Shown: positions 1-8,869, numbered from the stretch's first letter. The stretch: DNA of 64,000 nucleotides from VXYL01 sp965116935 (GCA_965116935.1 OZ220737.1:3348001-3412000), one strand, 5' to 3'. A program made the numbers and translations. The notes: generated by a model from the letters alone, not told the origin.

Positions 1-559
1 AGCCGCTGGCGGCGGCGAGCATCTGCAACTCGGTGAACTGCCAGGCGAACATGGAAGAGGCACCGAGATAGAGCACCTTGCCGGCCTTCACCACGTCGTG
101 CAGGGCCTCCATCGTCTCTTCGATGGGTGTGTCCTGATGCCCCGGCACGCCTTGCGGGTGGCGATGGATCACGAGGTGGTCGATGTAGTCGAGTCCGAGG
201 CGCCCAAGGCTCGCGTCCACGCCCTCCATGATGTGCTTGCGCGACAGGCCGCTCTGGTTCGGCCCGCGGCCCATGGGCATGGCGACCTTGGTGGCAAGCA
301 CGTATTCGTCGCGCGGCAGGAGTTCGCGCAGCAGGCCGCCCACCACCTTTTCGCAGGCGCCGACGCCATAGGTGTCGGCGCAGTCGAAGTAGAAGAGGCC
401 ATTGTCGATGGCGGCCTTGAAGATGGGGCGGGCCTCGTCGGGCCCAAGCGTCCAGTCGCCTTGGTGGCCGCGCCCGGGCTCACCGAAGTTCATGGTGCCG
501 AGACAGAGCTCCGACACCTTGATGCCGGCGTTCTCGCCAAGCTGCACGGCCTTCAGCAT
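1..559 (-). CDS. Aldo/keto reductase, 3' part cut by window edge
   Basis: The reading frame starts at ATG 559 and runs off the left edge, so about 186 N-terminal residues are visible. They match the NAD(P)H-dependent aldo/keto reductase barrel, which reduces aldehydes and ketones in the cytoplasm. The catalytic tetrad appears in order as Asp59 (FDCADTYG), Tyr64, Lys91 (LATKVAMP) and His132 (LVIHRHP). The subgroup resembles the Shaker beta-subunit/YghZ-like reductases; the substrate cannot be told. No operon partner is visible, because the next genes run in the opposite direction. Confidence 0.85.
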   Translation of the reverse strand, partial: MLKAVQLGENAGIKVSELCLGTMNFGEPGRGHQGDWTLGPDEARPIFKAAIDNGLFYFDCADTYGVGACEKVVGGLLRELLPRDEYVLATKVAMPMGRGPNQSGLSRKHIMEGVDASLGRLGLDYIDHLVIHRHPQGVPGHQDTPIEETMEALHDVVKAGKVLYLGASSMFAWQFTELQMLAAASG

Positions 560-600
560 CTATCGTTCCTTCCGTTCGCCCAATTCACGGCGGGCGCATC

Positions 601-755
601 CTAGCATCCCGTCGGAATTCGCCGCCTCGGCGAAGTTCGACGGGATGATAGGACGGCTTGGGCTGGGGCAAGAAGCGTTGCCGGCAGGCAACGGTTCTTG
701 TGGCGCTAGCATTCCGTCGAACTTGACCGTCTCGGCGAACTCCGACGGGATGATG
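601..755. repeat. MITE-like inverted repeat with nested hairpins
   Basis: 605-647 and 710-752 are inverted copies of each other with a few mismatches. Each is itself a hairpin (arms CATCCCGTCG.../...CGACGGGATG). Between them 668-700 forms another hairpin (CAAGAAGCGTTGCC against GGCAACGGTTCTTG, one mismatch). A CTAG lies at the left edge. The element fills the gap between the reductase and VOC genes and has no coding content. A related half-copy seems to lie at about 2172-2211. Confidence 0.6.
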
Positions 756-841
756 GGACTGCTTTTCCGTGGGCATCGCGCGCCGCCGGGCCGGCGTGCC
801 TATGATGGAGATGGGCCCGGCGCGTGTGTTGCGGAGCGGAA

Positions 842-1219
842 GTGAACGATCACGGCAATGCGGACAGACGGTTTTGTCTTTACGGCACGAAGTTCCTGAT
901 TTCCGCGCAGGACATGGATCGCGCGGTGGCGTTCTATCGGGACGTTATCGGCCTCGACGTCATGACGGCCTCTCCCGGATGGAGCGAACTCTCGTTCGGC
1001 ACGGCCATCGTCGCCCTGCATGGAGGAGGAACCGGTCGTTTCCAGAAGACGGGGCTGTCGTTCACGGTCGACGACATCGAAGGCGCCTGCGACGAGGTCA
1101 CCCGCGGCGGCGGGAGCGTTCGCTCGGGCCCCGAGGACCGCGGCGAAGAGGGCATCTTCCTGGCCGAGCTGACGGACACCGAGGGCAACGGTTTCATGAT
1201 GAGCCAGGAAAAGGAGTAG
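842..1219 (+). CDS. VOC-superfamily (glyoxalase/bleomycin-resistance-like) protein
   Basis: This is a 125-residue single-module vicinal-oxygen-chelate protein. The first beta-alpha-beta-beta-beta unit holds the typical MDRAVAFYRDVIGLDV segment and a second unit ends in FLAELTDTEGNGF. Members are small cytoplasmic metalloenzymes or drug-binding proteins that act as dimers; the ligand cannot be told. GTG 842 is chosen because a GGAGCGGA ribosome-binding sequence lies just upstream. A GTG at 824 is the alternative and would add six residues. It stands alone, between a palindromic repeat and a convergent gene. Confidence 0.75.
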   Translation: MNDHGNADRRFCLYGTKFLISAQDMDRAVAFYRDVIGLDVMTASPGWSELSFGTAIVALHGGGTGRFQKTGLSFTVDDIEGACDEVTRGGGSVRSGPEDRGEEGIFLAELTDTEGNGFMMSQEKE

Positions 1220-1258
1220 GAGCCCGCGTCCCCAAAGCGGGCTTCCTTGAGTCCTTCG

Positions 1259-2098
1259 CTATCCCGACAAGAGGGTGGCTCTGCGGTCCAGCAGAGGGAG
1301 CAGTGTGTCGGCGGGAGCCGATGGCAGTGCCAGCACGGCACGATCAATGCCGGCTGCGCGGTAGCTGGCCAACTCCGCCGCATCCGGTGGAGCGCCGAAG
1401 ACGGTGATGGAGATGGTGCTCATGTCGCGTCCCGCGGTGTCCGCCACAGCGCGCAGGCGGGCGACGTTGCCGGCGGCGTCGAAGCCACCCCTTGCCCGAG
1501 GGAACCAGCCGTCGCCGTATTCCACCACGCGGCGCAGGGTGTGGATCGACTCGCCGCCGATGAGGATGGGCGGATTTGGCTGTTGCACGGGTTTGGGGAA
1601 CGACCACACTGGGTCGAAGTCCACGAACTCGCCGTGGAACTCCGGTTCCTCCTCGCTCCAGAGCGTCTTCATCGCCTTGGCGCGCTCGCTCATCACGCGG
1701 AAGCGCTTGGCGAACTCGGTGCCGTGGTTTTCCATTTCCTCGGCGTTCCAGCCGGCGCCGATGCCGATCTCCACGCGGCCATTCGAGAGCAGGTCCAAGC
1801 TCGCGATTTCCTTGGCGGTGACGATGGGATCGCGCTCGGTAAGCAGCGTGATGCCGGTGCCAACGCGCAGCGTCGTGGTGGCCGCCGCTGCGGCCATGAG
1901 GGAAACGTAGGGGTCGAGCGTGTGCCAATACTCCTTCGGCAGGTCCGCGCCGCCGGGCCACGCGCTCCGCCTGCTGGTGGGAATGTGCGTGTGCTCCGGC
2001 ACGAACAGCGATTCGAAGCCGCGTGCCTCCACCTCGCGTGCAAGGTCGTCGATGCGCATTGCATACCCGGTGGCGAAGATGAATGTCCCGATCTGCAT
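1259..2098 (-). CDS. LLM-class (F420/FMN-type) oxidoreductase
   Basis: A 279-residue luciferase-like TIM-barrel oxidoreductase. Typical blocks are the N-terminal MQIGTFIFATG strand, VPEHTHIP, RVGTGITLL, and NGRVEIGIGAGWNAEEM, the pattern of the TIGR03619-like F420-dependent family. Such enzymes reduce or monooxygenate small organic substrates; the substrate is unknown. ATG 2098 is preferred because GGGGAGG precedes it. The longer frame to 2137 adds 13 residues without a better ribosome-binding site. Whether it uses F420 or FMN cannot be settled from the sequence. Confidence 0.8.
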   Translation of the reverse strand: MQIGTFIFATGYAMRIDDLAREVEARGFESLFVPEHTHIPTSRRSAWPGGADLPKEYWHTLDPYVSLMAAAAATTTLRVGTGITLLTERDPIVTAKEIASLDLLSNGRVEIGIGAGWNAEEMENHGTEFAKRFRVMSERAKAMKTLWSEEEPEFHGEFVDFDPVWSFPKPVQQPNPPILIGGESIHTLRRVVEYGDGWFPRARGGFDAAGNVARLRAVADTAGRDMSTISITVFGAPPDAAELASYRAAGIDRAVLALPSAPADTLLPLLDRRATLLSG

Positions 2099-2385
2099 GG
2101 AGTGCCTCCCCTGACTAACCAGGCGCAACCGTAGCATCGTTCTACCAGCCTGGCGGACCTCACCGTTGCGGCGAAGTCAAACGGGGTGACGGGACCGCTT
2201 GCCCGTTCGCAGCTTCCCCGAATCGAGTGTCGTAGGCTGGGGATTCGCGGCCAGGACGGCGACGCATGGTTTGCTGGAAGTGGCGATGAAGCTCTCGACG
2301 ATGCATCTGGACATGCGGAAGGGACGGAGATCGGCACCCCGTCTTTCCATAGGCGACACGGGCAGAACCTTGCTAGAGGTTTAGC

Positions 2386-3666
2386 GTGGTGGGCAGTCCC
2401 GTGAGCATCTTTGAGATTGCCGCCGCCTTGGTCGGCCTCTCGGCGCTGTTCGGCTACCTGAATCATAGATACCTGAGGGCGCCGCCGACGATCGGCCTTG
2501 TGCTCATCGGGCTCGGCATCGGCACCATGCTGCTGCTGGCCCGGACGGCGCTGCCGGCGGCCGAGGTCGATGCCGCGCTGGCGGGTGTGCTGGTGCGCAT
2601 CGACTTCCACGAGTTGTTGATGCACGGCATGCTCAGCTTCCTGCTGTTCGCCGGCGCGCTCCACGTGGACATCCCCGCGCTCCGTTGTCGGTGGCGGACG
2701 GTCGGCGCCTTGGCGACCGTGGGCACGTTGCTCTCGACTGGGCTCGTCGGCGGGGGCATCTGGCTGGTGGCCAGCTTGGCGGGGCATCCGCTGCCGTTCG
2801 TGTGGGCGCTGGTGTTCGGGGCCCTGATCAGCCCGACAGACCCCGTCGCGGTGCTGGGGCTGTTCGAATCCGTGCGAGTGCCGCCGACCCTGAAGGCCGC
2901 CCTGGAGGGCGAGTCGCTGTTCAACGACGGCGTGGGGGTGGTCATTTTCACCGTGCTGCTCGGGGTTGCCCTGCAAGACACCGATCCTGGGTTGTGGCAT
3001 GTCGGCGAGTTGTTCCTGGTGGAGGTTGTGGGTGGCGCCGCGCTCGGCATCGCCGCCGGCTACGTCGGCTACCGCGGCGTCCTGCGCATCGAGGAACCCA
3101 ACCTCGAGCTGCTGGTCACGCTCGGAATCGTGATGGTCAGCTACGCCACCGCGGTCCGGCTCGGGGTCAGTGGTCCGATTGCCATGGTCGTCGCGGGACT
3201 GTTTTTCGGCAGCCAAGGCATGCGGCGAGCGGTGAGCCCGGCGTCCAGGGACTACCTGAGGAAGTTCTGGTCGCTGCTGGACAACGTCCTGAACTCCGTG
3301 CTGTTCCTGCTCATCGGTCTCGAAGTGCTGGTGGTAGCCAGCGCAGGCCTGGGCTTCTGGTGGGCCGGCCTTGCCGCCATCCCCGTGGTCCTCGCCGCAC
3401 GCTGGCTGAGCGTCGCCCTGGCGCGAACCGTGCTGCATCGCTGGGAGGCATTCGAGAGGGGCTGGGTAACCGTGCTGACCTGGGGTGGCCTGCGGGGAGG
3501 CATCGCCGTGGCCCTGGCGCTTTCGCTACCGGCCAGCGAGCACCGCCCATTCATCCTCGGAGTCACGTACGCGGTGGTGGTGTTCTCCATCGTGGCCCAA
3601 GGCTTGACCGTTGCGCGCGTAACGAAACGGTGCGTGCCCTCTCAGCCTCCGGGGCTGGTGAGGTAG
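2386..3666 (+). CDS. Na+/H+ antiporter, CPA1 family
   Basis: A 426-residue, highly hydrophobic protein with about 12 membrane segments. The CPA1 transport core is recognisable: SPTDP at 149-153 followed by EGESLFNDGVGVV with the Asn-Asp pair at 180-181. These are the residues that carry cation/proton exchange in NhaP/NHE-type antiporters. It should sit in the inner membrane and export Na+ (or K+) for protons. GTG 2386 follows an AGAGG box at suitable spacing; GTG 2401 is an alternative. The gene is monocistronic and is followed by the tandem repeat array. Confidence 0.85.
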   Translation: MVGSPVSIFEIAAALVGLSALFGYLNHRYLRAPPTIGLVLIGLGIGTMLLLARTALPAAEVDAALAGVLVRIDFHELLMHGMLSFLLFAGALHVDIPALRCRWRTVGALATVGTLLSTGLVGGGIWLVASLAGHPLPFVWALVFGALISPTDPVAVLGLFESVRVPPTLKAALEGESLFNDGVGVVIFTVLLGVALQDTDPGLWHVGELFLVEVVGGAALGIAAGYVGYRGVLRIEEPNLELLVTLGIVMVSYATAVRLGVSGPIAMVVAGLFFGSQGMRRAVSPASRDYLRKFWSLLDNVLNSVLFLLIGLEVLVVASAGLGFWWAGLAAIPVVLAARWLSVALARTVLHRWEAFERGWVTVLTWGGLRGGIAVALALSLPASEHRPFILGVTYAVVVFSIVAQGLTVARVTKRCVPSQPPGLVR

Positions 3667-3770
3667 TGGATGCCCGATGCAGCGCACACACACTCTCCCG
3701 CGGCTAGCGGGCACTAGCGAACCCTCCTCGAACAACGCCCGCCGGCAAACACCGAAGCAACAGGCCCCTG

Positions 3771-4378
3771 CCATGCGAGGGCCTCTGGAGGGAGGGCGTC
3801 CCGCCCTCCAAGCGTGCCGAAGGCGCGCAAGCAGCGGAGCCGGCCAATGCCACCGCAGGCAAGCGCTCCAGACAACGCCAGCAACGCGCCACCCCCGAAC
3901 AACGCCATCAAACCAGCCCTGCCATGCGAGGGCCTCTGGAGGGAGGGCATCCCGCCCTCCAAGCGTGCCGAAGGCGCGCAAGCAGCGGAGCCGGCCAATG
4001 CCACCGCAGGCAAGCGCTCCAGACAACGCCAGCAACGCGCCACCCCCGAACAACGCCATCAAACCAGCCCTGCCATGCGAGGGCCTCTGGAGGGAGGGCG
4101 TCCCGCCCTCCAAGCGTGCCGAAGGCGCGCAAGCAGCGGCGCCGGCCAATGCCACCGCAGGCAAGCGCTCCAGACAACGCCAACAAAGCGCCACCCCCGA
4201 ACAACGCCATCAAACCAGCCCTGCCATGCGAGGGCCTCTCTGGAAGGAGGGCGTCCCGCCCTCCAAGCGTGCCGAAGGCGCGCAAGCAGCGGAGCCACCC
4301 AAAGCCACCGCAAGCAAGCGTTCCAGACAACGCCAACAAAGCGCCAGCCCCAAGCAACGCCACCAACAAACCAGCCTC
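3771..4378. repeat. Four tandem copies of a 151-bp unit carrying a palindrome
   Basis: Units begin with CCATGCGAGGGCCTCTGG at 3771, 3922, 4073 and 4224, exactly 151 bp apart, and are nearly identical. The last copy is the most diverged. Each holds a hairpin (GGAGGGAGGGCG against CGCCCTCC) of the dispersed palindrome family A seen across the window. Open frames through the array on both strands are by-products of the repeat and of base composition, not genes. Confidence 0.9.
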
Positions 4379-4505
4379 AAACCCGAGCGCCAGAGGGGTT
4401 GGCGGCATTTGCTCGCTGGCACCCGTACGCCTCGACTTGCCTGTTCGGGGTTGTTGCCGCCACCGCGCCGGCGCATGATTCGTGGATCGAAGGGAGGAGC
4501 GACGC

Positions 4506-5600
4506 ATGTACGACGACACGCGCTACCCAATCAGTGCCGCGGTGGTCGAACGCCACGGCGAGGCTTGGCGCCTGATCGCGTCGCCTGGGCCGTTCTGGAC
4601 CGGCGCCGAGCGTGTGCAGATGGTGGCGGAGGCGCGGGCGGCGATGCACTGCGATCTTTGCCGACGCCGCAAGGAGGCGCTGTCGCCGTTTGCGGTGCAG
4701 GGTAGCCACGACACCGCCTCCGACCTGCCGGCGACGCTCATCGACATGATCCACCGTCTGCGCACCGATCCGGCCCGCTACACGCGCAGCGTCTTTGCCA
4801 GCGTGGTCGCCGCCGGCATCCCCCGCGAGCGCTACATCGAGGCCGTGAGCGTCGTCAACGCGTCCGTGATCGTGGACACCATGCACGCTTCGCTGGGCTT
4901 GCCGCTGCCGGAACTACCGGCGCCGGAGCCTGGGCTTCCCACGGGACAGCCGACACCGGACGTGGTGGACGACGGCGCCTGGGTGCCCATCACCCGCGTC
5001 TCGGACCGCAACGTCAGCGACACGGGTCTCCCGGGCGCCCCGAACATCGCCCGTTCGATGGGCTGCGTACCAGCCGCGGTGCAGCTCTTCTTCACGGCCT
5101 TCCGCGGCCACTACGCCTTGCGCGACATTCCACTCGCGGTGTCGCAGCCGCAAGCCGAGTTCATCGCCTCCCGCGTCTCCGCCCTCAACGAGTGTTTCTA
5201 CTGAACTACCTCGCACACCATGCTGCTCCGGGCGAGCGGCCAGCGAGAGAACCGGGACTTCAACCTGAACGCGGTGAACGAGGAGGGCTCCGACTCCGGC
5301 GTCAGGCATTCGGACCATTTGCGCGCCCTGACGGAAGCCGCGGTCGGCAGCCGCTGGGAGGAACTCGCCGCCATCCGCGACGAAGCTGCCGCAGCGATGG
5401 GCGAACAGGTGATGGTCGATGCCCTGACCGTGGCCGCCGGCTTCAACGGCATCACGCGGGTAGCGGACGCGACCGGCATCCCCCTAGATCCCACGACGCA
5501 AGAGTCAACCGTCTCCATGCGATCGGAAACGGGCATCGACGACTTCGACTATGCCGCCAAAACCGCCCGCTACGAAGGCAGGGCCGCGGCGGGAGGCTGA
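4506..5600 (+). CDS. AhpD-like protein, probable selenoprotein (in-frame TGA at codon 233)
   Basis: ATG 4506 follows GGGAGGAG. The frame runs to a TGA at 5202-5204 and then continues in the same frame to a second TGA at 5598-5600, giving 364 residues. The protein resembles carboxymuconolactone-decarboxylase/alkylhydroperoxidase (AhpD)-related proteins. The first TGA falls exactly where the second redox cysteine of the CxxC...H motif is expected: SALNEC230-FY-U233-TTSH237. AhpD-like CxxU selenoproteins are a known bacterial family. A seven-pair hairpin 18 nt after the TGA could act as the SECIS. The N-terminal half also has Cys49-x-x-Cys52. The expected role is thiol or selenol peroxidase-type redox chemistry. 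The alternative is a nonsense-mutated gene; selABCD genes elsewhere in the genome would decide. Confidence 0.7.
5222..5240 (+). promoter_or_regulatory. Putative bacterial SECIS hairpin
   Basis: GCTGCTC (5222-5228) pairs with GAGCGGC (5234-5240), seven pairs including one U-G, around the five-base loop CGGGC. The loop starts 24 nt after the in-frame TGA. This fits the published bacterial SECIS pattern: an apical loop about 16-37 nt downstream with a G in its first two bases. It is a plausible SelB-binding element but is predicted by eye only. Confidence 0.5.
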
Positions 5601-5688
5601 GGGGCGAAAGCTCGGCTTGACATCGCACGGGGTACGACCCGGAGTTCTCTGCCCTGACAATGCCTGCGACGATTGCTAGCATGACCCC

Positions 5689-6672
5689 ATGCGCAGGGCA
5701 TTCGTCGGCTTCGATTCAGCCTGGGGCGGCAAAGCCAAGGGTGGAATCTGTACCGCCATCTTCGATAGCGGTCGTCTTGAGCGATTCTCTACGCCGGAAC
5801 CCGCTTCCTTCGACTATGCGACCGCGATAATCGAGCAATGTCGGCGGGAGGCCGACTACACGCTCGTGGCCATCGACCAGCCCACCATGGTCCCAAATGC
5901 CTGCGGAATGCGGCCTGTCGAGAAGGTTGCCGGAGCGCTGAAGACCGGCGTGCAGCCGGCCTTTCTCCGCAGCAAGATGTGGTGGCCAAGCGCACCCATT
6001 TGGACCTTTCTCGACAACCTTTGCCCCAACGAGGACCCTCGCAGAGCACGGTCGGACGCCGGTGGCCTGCACGTCATCGAAGTGTTCCCGGGCCTCGCGC
6101 TGCCAGCCTTCGTTGCTGCGCTAGCCGCTGCGGCCAAGAGCAAGGACTTCCGCTACAACCCCAAAAGCTCCAACTTCGCTATGGAGGACTGGAACCTCGT
6201 GACGAGCGCGGTGCACAAACAGGCGAGGCAAGCCGGACTTGCGCCTTTCGCTGAATGGGCGCGTCCGATGTGCGGGCTCGACGGACGGCAGCGGCCCTCG
6301 AAGGCCGACCAAGACGCCCTTGACGCCCTGATCTGCTTGCTCGTCGCCTGCAAGTGGCAACGTCGCGACGAAGATACGCATGTGCTCGGCGATTGGCGCG
6401 GCCACATCGTCACGCCGTTGTCAGAAGAGGGACGGAGGAAGATCGAAGAGTCCGCCAGCAAGCGATGCGTGCCTGTTGGATGCGGGTCGTGGGAGTTGCA
6501 CGACGCAGCCTTGGGCTATTTCGATGGGAAGCACTACGATGCCTTCGAGTGGCTGAGCCATCCGGCTGTCGCTCTTGGCGGCGAAACGCCACTTGCACAC
6601 GCTGGCAAGCCGAATGGCACCCAGGATGTCATCGACCTCCTTGGTCGTATGGCGCACGGAATCCCAACGTGA
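5689..6672 (+). CDS. DUF429 family protein
   Basis: A 327-residue protein beginning RRAFVGFDSAWGGK, the acidic first strand (GFDSAW) of DUF429, which is predicted to have an RNase-H-like fold. Other family-like blocks are VAIDQPT around residue 65, HVIEVFPGLALP around 130 and the helix KADQDALDALICLLVA around 205. Family function is unknown; nuclease activity has been suggested from the fold. The stop overlaps the GTG start of the RES-domain gene by four bases (GTGA), so the two should be translated together. The pairing hints that DUF429 could be a partner or antidote of the RES protein; this is inference. Confidence 0.7.
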   Translation: MRRAFVGFDSAWGGKAKGGICTAIFDSGRLERFSTPEPASFDYATAIIEQCRREADYTLVAIDQPTMVPNACGMRPVEKVAGALKTGVQPAFLRSKMWWPSAPIWTFLDNLCPNEDPRRARSDAGGLHVIEVFPGLALPAFVAALAAAAKSKDFRYNPKSSNFAMEDWNLVTSAVHKQARQAGLAPFAEWARPMCGLDGRQRPSKADQDALDALICLLVACKWQRRDEDTHVLGDWRGHIVTPLSEEGRRKIEESASKRCVPVGCGSWELHDAALGYFDGKHYDAFEWLSHPAVALGGETPLAHAGKPNGTQDVIDLLGRMAHGIPT

Positions 6673-7094
6673 AGGTGTGGAGAATTGCGAGGGCTGAATA
6701 CGCGCAGACGACCCAGCAAATGCTGAGCGGCGATGGCGCGGCACGGTTCGGCGGCCGATGGAATCCCAAAGGCACGCCCGCTGTTTACTGCAGCGAAAAC
6801 TCCTCGCTCGCAGCCCTTGAAGTGTTGGCCAACCTCGTACGACCATCCGCGTTCCCGGCGCATCGCATACTTGACCTAGATGTGCCCGACCAAGCCATAG
6901 CGCTCGCCGACCCATCGGCGACGAATCCACCCCGCGCGGGTGCGGAGTTGCTTCGGGAGAACTTGGCCCTGTCCGCTCCGAGCGTGGTGAATCCGTTGGA
7001 GCGCAACGTCGTCATCAACCCCGCCCATCCGGATTTCCGTCGGATCGCTGTGGGCGACATCCGGCCCTTCGTCTTCGACGCACGCCTGCGCTAG
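6669..7094 (+). CDS. RES-domain protein (NAD+-degrading toxin type)
   Basis: A 141-residue RES-domain protein that starts at GTG 6669, inside the stop of the previous gene. The RES hallmarks are visible: WRIARAEY at the N-terminus, RFGGRWNPKGTPAVYCSE with the conserved Arg and Tyr (about 30 and 40), and SLAALEVL with the conserved Glu (about 51). Characterised RES toxins deplete NAD+ and are normally neutralised by an Xre/DUF2384 antitoxin encoded just upstream. No Xre gene is present here; the upstream partner is the DUF429 protein. It is either a toxin with an unusual antitoxin or a domesticated enzyme. Confidence 0.8.
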   Translation: MKVWRIARAEYAQTTQQMLSGDGAARFGGRWNPKGTPAVYCSENSSLAALEVLANLVRPSAFPAHRILDLDVPDQAIALADPSATNPPRAGAELLRENLALSAPSVVNPLERNVVINPAHPDFRRIAVGDIRPFVFDARLR

Positions 7095-7131
7095 GCGAAC
7101 ACGCCACCTTCTCCCTCCACTCGAGGTCCAC

Positions 7132-8223
7132 CTACGGCCGAATGTCGTAGTAGCTGTTGATGGCGTTGCCGTACTCGAGGACCGTGAAGTGCTGGAAGCC
7201 GGCGGCGGCGGTCATTTCACGGGCCACCTGTTCGTTGAAGCCGAGGGTGCCGAGGCCGGCGCCGTCGGGGGTCGACAGGCTCGCCGACATGCACACCAAC
7301 ACGGAAAAGCCGTAGAGCATGGCCGCGTTGGGGTGTTCGGCGAGGTTCTGCTCGAAGGTGGGGAAGCTGTTGATGTCGGCGCAAAGCCAGGCGCCGTCGG
7401 GCTTGAGGGCGTTGAAGACGGCGGCGATGAGGCGATCTGGGTAGGGCGTGTCGTGGACGACGTCAAAGGTGGCGACGAGGTCGAACTCGCCCTTGCCCAT
7501 CGGTTCCTCGTCGGGGTTTGCCACCCGCACGTTGGTCGCTCGGCTGGCGGCGCAGTTGGCGTTGGCGCGAGCGAGGGCGTGGCGGGAGGTGTCGTAGCCG
7601 ACGAAGGTTGAGTTGGGGAACGCCTCCGCCATCGCCACGGTTGCGGTGCCGGCGCCGCAGCCCACGTCCGCTACCAGGGCACCGGCTTCGAGGCGTTCCA
7701 CCATGCCTTCCACCTGCGGCAGGACCTTCGGCACCAGTTCGTGCTTCTGCACGAACGACGACATGCGTTCGACGCCGCAGGCGCAGGCCGCGCCGTGGTC
7801 GTCGTAGGTGAGGCCGAGGCCCGTCTCGAACACCTCCGGCATCTTCGGCAGCGAAGGGTAAGTCGCCGCCACCGCGCCGAAGCCGCTGGCGAAGAAGAAC
7901 GGGTGGCCTTCCTCGGCCAGCACCGCCGCAGCCTCTGGCGAAAGCGAGAAGCGCCCATCCTCGTACTCCACTTGCTGCACGCAAGCTTGGTGCCGCAGCC
8001 ATTCGCGCAGCCAGCGCTCGTGCAGACCGGTGTGCGCCGCCAGTTCGTCGCTGTTCATGGGACCGGCCTCGGCCAGGGCGCGGTAGAGGCCCAACCGGTC
8101 TCCGAGATGCGAGAGCGAGCAGTTGAAGCCGGCCGCCACCTGCGTGCCGATCTGCTTGATGAAGGCTTCGAGTCGGTCCCGGTCCAGTTGCGGGCGCTGC
8201 CCCGCTTGTGCTTTGTCATTCAT
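7132..8223 (-). CDS. Class I SAM-dependent methyltransferase with winged-helix N-terminus
   Basis: A 363-residue protein. Residues 15-110 look like the helical/winged-helix dimerisation region of O-methyltransferase-like enzymes (LYRALAEAGPMNSDELAAHTG). Residues 175-290 form a Rossmann methyltransferase with SAM motif I VADVGCGAGTATVA and motif II-like STFVGYDTSRHAL. The architecture resembles the Rv2258c-type transcription-regulator-like methyltransferases. The substrate is unknown. Its start overlaps the end of the TPM-domain gene by eight bases, so it is probably the last gene of the lemA operon. Confidence 0.8.
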   Translation of the reverse strand: MNDKAQAGQRPQLDRDRLEAFIKQIGTQVAAGFNCSLSHLGDRLGLYRALAEAGPMNSDELAAHTGLHERWLREWLRHQACVQQVEYEDGRFSLSPEAAAVLAEEGHPFFFASGFGAVAATYPSLPKMPEVFETGLGLTYDDHGAACACGVERMSSFVQKHELVPKVLPQVEGMVERLEAGALVADVGCGAGTATVAMAEAFPNSTFVGYDTSRHALARANANCAASRATNVRVANPDEEPMGKGEFDLVATFDVVHDTPYPDRLIAAVFNALKPDGAWLCADINSFPTFEQNLAEHPNAAMLYGFSVLVCMSASLSTPDGAGLGTLGFNEQVAREMTAAAGFQHFTVLEYGNAINSYYDIRP

Positions 8224-8845
8224 AGCCGATCAGGATCAACCTGTTGTCGAGTTCGTTGGTGTTGCCTTCGGTCTTGGGCACCGTGCGCGCCAGAATCTCG
8301 CCGCACCGTTCGATGGCGTGGGTGAGGCCCGCTTCCACGCGTCCGGCGCGAACCTCGTCGATGAAATCGGCGACGATCTCCCGCCAGGCATCGTCTTCCA
8401 CCAATGCGCTGATGCCCCGATCCACGAGGATTTCGACGAAGTGCTCTGCTTCGCTGACGAAGATGAGGACGCCAGTCTCCCCTTCTGTGTGGTGCAGCCC
8501 CTGCTCGAGGAACTGCCGACACGCCATGTTCGATGCGCGCCATTCGCGCACCGCGCGTGGGATGAAGCGCACGCGGAAGGCGCTCAGGGAGAGGGCCAAC
8601 GCCAGAATCACGAAGACGCCAGCCTGGGCCCAGAAGAGATAGAGCGGATCGACTTCGTAGAGCGGCGTGAAGTACAGGACGGCTGGCACGATCAGCGCCG
8701 CCAGCGCCGCCCACAAGAGCGGGATGTAGCGATAGTCGTCGCTGGCCGCGGCGATGACGGTGACGAGCTCTGCATCGGTGTGCCGCTCCACCTCGGCAAT
8801 CGCCTCGGCAATGCGCGTCTGCTGCTCTGCGGTCACGAGACTCAT
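8216..8845 (-). CDS. Membrane-anchored TPM-domain protein
   Basis: A 209-residue protein. Residues 5-35 read EQQTRIAEAIAEVERHTDAELVTV, the start of the TPM (TLP18.3/Psb32/MOLO-1) fold. Two membrane segments follow at about 42-62 and 70-90. The second half of the fold (TGVLIFVSEAEHFVEILVDRGI) comes after an insertion, the arrangement of short YgcG-like paralogues. TPM domains are linked to membrane protein quality control and repair. It sits between the secreted TPM gene and the methyltransferase in one transcription unit, starting 24 nt after the upstream stop. Confidence 0.75.
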   Translation of the reverse strand: MSLVTAEQQTRIAEAIAEVERHTDAELVTVIAAASDDYRYIPLLWAALAALIVPAVLYFTPLYEVDPLYLFWAQAGVFVILALALSLSAFRVRFIPRAVREWRASNMACRQFLEQGLHHTEGETGVLIFVSEAEHFVEILVDRGISALVEDDAWREIVADFIDEVRAGRVEAGLTHAIERCGEILARTVPKTEGNTNELDNRLILIGYE

Positions 8846-8869
8846 GCGTTCCCCTCCATCAGCGCCGCG

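Noticed and set aside
3771..4378. Possible CRISPR array
   Set aside because: The whole 151-bp unit repeats head to tail; there are no short repeats alternating with unique spacers and no cas genes.
3677..4705. Long open frames on both strands through the tandem repeats
   Set aside because: They follow the 151-bp period and the high GC content, have no ribosome-binding sites and resemble no protein.
5220..5600. Independent 126-codon gene starting at ATG 5220
   Set aside because: It has no ribosome-binding site and begins inside the AhpD motif in the same frame as the upstream part; it is better read as the continuation after TGA.
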